Below, piece by piece: positions 14,512 through 15,746 of a stretch of 15,746 bases of DNA (position 1 is the stretch's first letter; every line of letters starts with the position of its first letter). The stretch is from Sphingomonadales bacterium UBA6174. GTDB taxonomy: Bacteria; Pseudomonadota; Alphaproteobacteria; Sphingomonadales; Sphingomonadaceae. Below the pieces are notes generated by a model. It saw nothing but the letters and a program-made list of their open reading frames with translations. It searched no databases and was not told where the DNA came from. A program made the translations under genes and the position numbers. The stretch covers positions 1 through 15,746 of the forward strand of contig DITW01000082.1 in assembly GCA_002422945.1 (NCBI GenBank), given 5' to 3'.

Positions 14512-14952
14512 ATGGTTGCAGGTGGGATGTTCCTGCACCTCGCCGTATCGACGGTGATGGTGTTGGTGACAGTGACCATCCATGGGGCTGGCTTGGCGTT
14601 GCTGGCGTGGCTGGTGCGGAACGAGACGCTGGCCGAACGGACCCATCATGTGCCGAGCATGTCATCGCGAGGATTATTGTGGACCTTTGGTCTGGTGATC
14701 GGTCTTTTCGTGCTGCACGGTATTGAGATCTGGCTTTATGCGGCGCTGTTCATGTTGGTACAGGCGGTCGGCAATCTTGAAACGGCGGTCTATTTTTCGA
14801 CCATCAGCTATTCCGGCGTTGGCTATGACGATGTGTATATTACCCCTCAATGGCGGATGTTGGCGGCGATCGAGGGGATTAACGGGGTGTTGTTGCTCGG
14901 TTGGTCGACCGCGTTTTTCCTGACGGTGGTGGCGCGGATACGGCGGGAGTAA
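14512..14952 (+). CDS. Small ion-channel family membrane protein (K+-channel-like pore)
   Basis: The product is 146 aa with three hydrophobic segments at about 7-35, 55-82 and 118-142. Between the last two is a re-entrant pore region, FSTISYSGVGYDDV (95-108). The layout, the IEIWLYA segment before the pore and the EGINGVLLLGWSTAFF segment after it match a family of short proteobacterial proteins annotated as two-pore-domain-type ion channels. In potassium channels the filter is T-x-G-Y-G-D. Here the corresponding residues are S-G-V-G-Y-D-D, so the second filter glycine is Asp106 (codon GAC where GGC would give Gly). Selectivity and even activity are therefore uncertain. GGGGGA lies about 8 nt before the ATG, which supports this start. 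The gene follows rpoN after 70 nt on the same strand and may be read from the same transcript. Confidence 0.75.
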   Translation: MVAGGMFLHLAVSTVMVLVTVTIHGAGLALLAWLVRNETLAERTHHVPSMSSRGLLWTFGLVIGLFVLHGIEIWLYAALFMLVQAVGNLETAVYFSTISYSGVGYDDVYITPQWRMLAAIEGINGVLLLGWSTAFFLTVVARIRRE

Positions 14953-14965
14953 GCGGGGGTTGGGC

Positions 14966-14995
14966 GAATAAAGGCGACCGGAGCAGAATAAAGGC
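14966..14995. repeat. Short direct repeat, two copies 20 bp apart
   Basis: GAATAAAGGC occurs at 14966-14975 and again at 14986-14995, exactly 20 bp apart start to start. That places both copies on the same face of the DNA helix. It lies upstream of the 43-aa gene and could be a tandem regulator site, or chance. Confidence 0.35.
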
Positions 14996-15025
14996 CTAGC
15001 TGTGTCATCGGGCATTACGCCCATG

Positions 15026-15030
15026 AAGGA
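15026..15030 (+). promoter_or_regulatory. Ribosome binding site that decides a GTG start
   Basis: AAGGA lies 7 nt before the GTG at 15038. It is the best ribosome site in this gap and favours GTG over the in-frame ATG at 15023, whose own upstream sequence has no such match. Confidence 0.55.
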
Positions 15031-15037
15031 ATATCTC

Positions 15038-15169
15038 GTGGCCAAGTCACAGAAGAAATCCAACCGGGAAGTACGAAAACCCAAGGCCGAAAAGGCCCCC
15101 AAGCAGAATGCGTCCAACCCATCGACCAAGACGGGCGTTGTCGCTGGTCTGGATAATTTCAAGCGTTAA
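15038..15169 (+). CDS. Small basic protein of 43 residues, function unknown
   Basis: A short gene reading MAKSQKKSNREVRKPKAEK at the N-terminus (GTG read as Met) and ending GLDNFKR. It is very rich in Lys/Arg, hydrophilic, with no signal peptide or membrane segment, so it is cytoplasmic and may bind nucleic acid; that role is only inference. The N-terminal pattern 'MAKxQ.KSNRE.RKPK' resembles small uncharacterised proteins I recall from other proteobacteria, which supports it as a real gene and the MAK start. AAGGA at 15026-15030 is well spaced for the GTG. Starting at the ATG at 15023 would add five residues (MKEYL). It lies between the channel-like gene and the convergent thiC, with a strong hairpin just after the stop. 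Confidence 0.65.
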   Translation: MAKSQKKSNREVRKPKAEKAPKQNASNPSTKTGVVAGLDNFKR

Positions 15170-15194
15170 GAAATGTGCGGGGGTGCGGATGCCG

Positions 15195-15222
15195 CCCCCC
15201 TCCCGTTCGCACGGGAAGGGGG
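15195..15222. terminator. Strong hairpin between convergent genes, probable bidirectional terminator
   Basis: CCCCCCTCCCG (15195-15205) and CGGGAAGGGGG (15212-15222) form an 11-position stem with loop TTCGCA. On the minus strand all positions pair, with one G-U. On the plus strand the same position is a C-A mismatch. A short TTTT follows 8 nt later on the plus strand, while the minus strand has no T-tract. It lies 10 nt past the thiC stop and 26 nt past the small-gene stop, so it likely ends one or both transcripts. Confidence 0.55.
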
Positions 15223-15231
15223 ATCGGTGTT

Positions 15232-15746
15232 TTATTCCGCGGGGAGGTAGATTTCCCCGCCCTTTTCTTTGAACTGCTCGCTCATCTTTTGCATGCCCGC
15301 TTCGGCATCGGTCGCATCGCCAGTGGCGGCGATGAAGGCGTCTGCCGGTTGGTTCTGCTTGGCGGCGAATTCGCGGACTTCCTGACTGATTTTCATCGAG
15401 CAGAATTTCGGTCCGCACATCGAACAGAAATGCGCGGTCTTTGCCCCTTCGGCGGGCAAGGTCTGGTCGTGATATTGTTCAGCCGTATCCGGATCGAGGC
15501 TGAGGTTGAACTGATCGCGCCAGCGGAATTCGAAACGCGCCTTTGACAGCGCATCGTCGCGGACCTTGGCTGCCGGGTGGCCCTTGGCAAGATCGGCCGC
15601 ATGGGCGGCGAGCTTGTAGGTGACAACGCCGACCTTCACATCGTCGCGATCCGGCAGGCCGAGATGTTCCTTCGGCGTGACATAGCACAGCATTGCCGTG
15701 CCATACCAACCGATCATCGCCGCGCCGATGCCGCTGGTGATGTGGT
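15232..15746 (-). CDS. thiC: Phosphomethylpyrimidine synthase, C-terminal part (cut by window edge)
   Basis: Radical-SAM enzyme that converts aminoimidazole ribotide to hydroxymethylpyrimidine phosphate in thiamine biosynthesis. The open frame enters from the right edge with HITSGIGAAMIGWYGTAML and continues CYVTPKEHLGLPDRDDV, both typical ThiC text. The C-terminal cluster motif CSMCGPKFCSMK lies at about 15395-15425 and supplies the three cysteines of the [4Fe-4S] cluster. The protein ends GGEIYLPAE. About 170 residues are present; the barrel core and the start lie beyond 15746, as would any TPP riboswitch in the leader. No truncation or frameshift is seen in the visible part. Confidence 0.96.
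   Translation of the reverse strand, partial: HITSGIGAAMIGWYGTAMLCYVTPKEHLGLPDRDDVKVGVVTYKLAAHAADLAKGHPAAKVRDDALSKARFEFRWRDQFNLSLDPDTAEQYHDQTLPAEGAKTAHFCSMCGPKFCSMKISQEVREFAAKQNQPADAFIAATGDATDAEAGMQKMSEQFKEKGGEIYLPAE

Overview
The window looks like chromosomal DNA from an alphaproteobacterium, most likely a member of the Sphingomonadales. GC content is moderately high (about 60% by eye). The supporting signs are the glyQ-glyS-ppdK cluster, the lptB-rpoN pair, an Amt protein with the alphaproteobacterial type of acidic C-terminal tail, and a 28-bp inverted repeat that resembles an intergenic repeat I associate with sphingomonads. The genus cannot be fixed from this sequence alone. I see no phage, transposase, CRISPR array or tRNA/rRNA gene, so most of the window is housekeeping.

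Layout. Positions 1-7337 are a minus-strand block. In transcription order it holds glyQ and glyS (the two glycyl-tRNA synthetase subunits, separated by 2 nt), ppdK (pyruvate phosphate dikinase, 6 nt after glyS), a 254-nt gap, and the 5' part of valS, which runs off the left edge. The gap has its own good promoter and a strong intrinsic terminator with a UUCG loop on the minus strand, so it probably makes a short RNA of about 135 nt. A 19-bp palindrome lies between that terminator and valS. At 7466-8440, divergent from glyQ, is a secreted or periplasmic TraB/GumN-family protein. A repeat-rich 262-nt gap separates it from the convergent amt gene (ammonium channel, minus strand). The predicted Amt signal peptide carries a nine-copy in-frame hexanucleotide repeat encoding Ala-Gln. 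Upstream of amt is a D-2-hydroxyacid dehydrogenase (minus). Divergent from that are an exported SH3-like protein and then the tightly spaced pair lptB-rpoN. These are followed by a small membrane protein with a potassium-channel-like pore and an unusual GYDD filter, and by a 43-codon basic protein starting with GTG. The right edge holds the 3' end of thiC on the minus strand.

How the genes fit together. Aminoacyl-tRNA synthetases release AMP and PPi, and PPDK working in its ATP-forming direction consumes AMP, PPi and PEP, so the glyQS-ppdK operon is metabolically sensible. LptB powers lipopolysaccharide export and RpoN is sigma-54. Their linkage is a common proteobacterial arrangement, although here neither lptA/lptC upstream nor hpf/ptsN downstream is present. 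Amt is a typical target of nitrogen control, but no glnK neighbour and no convincing sigma-54 promoter are seen next to it.

The most interesting items are the candidate small RNA or attenuator between ppdK and valS, the altered channel filter, and the simple repeat in the Amt signal peptide. No undescribed multi-gene system is evident.
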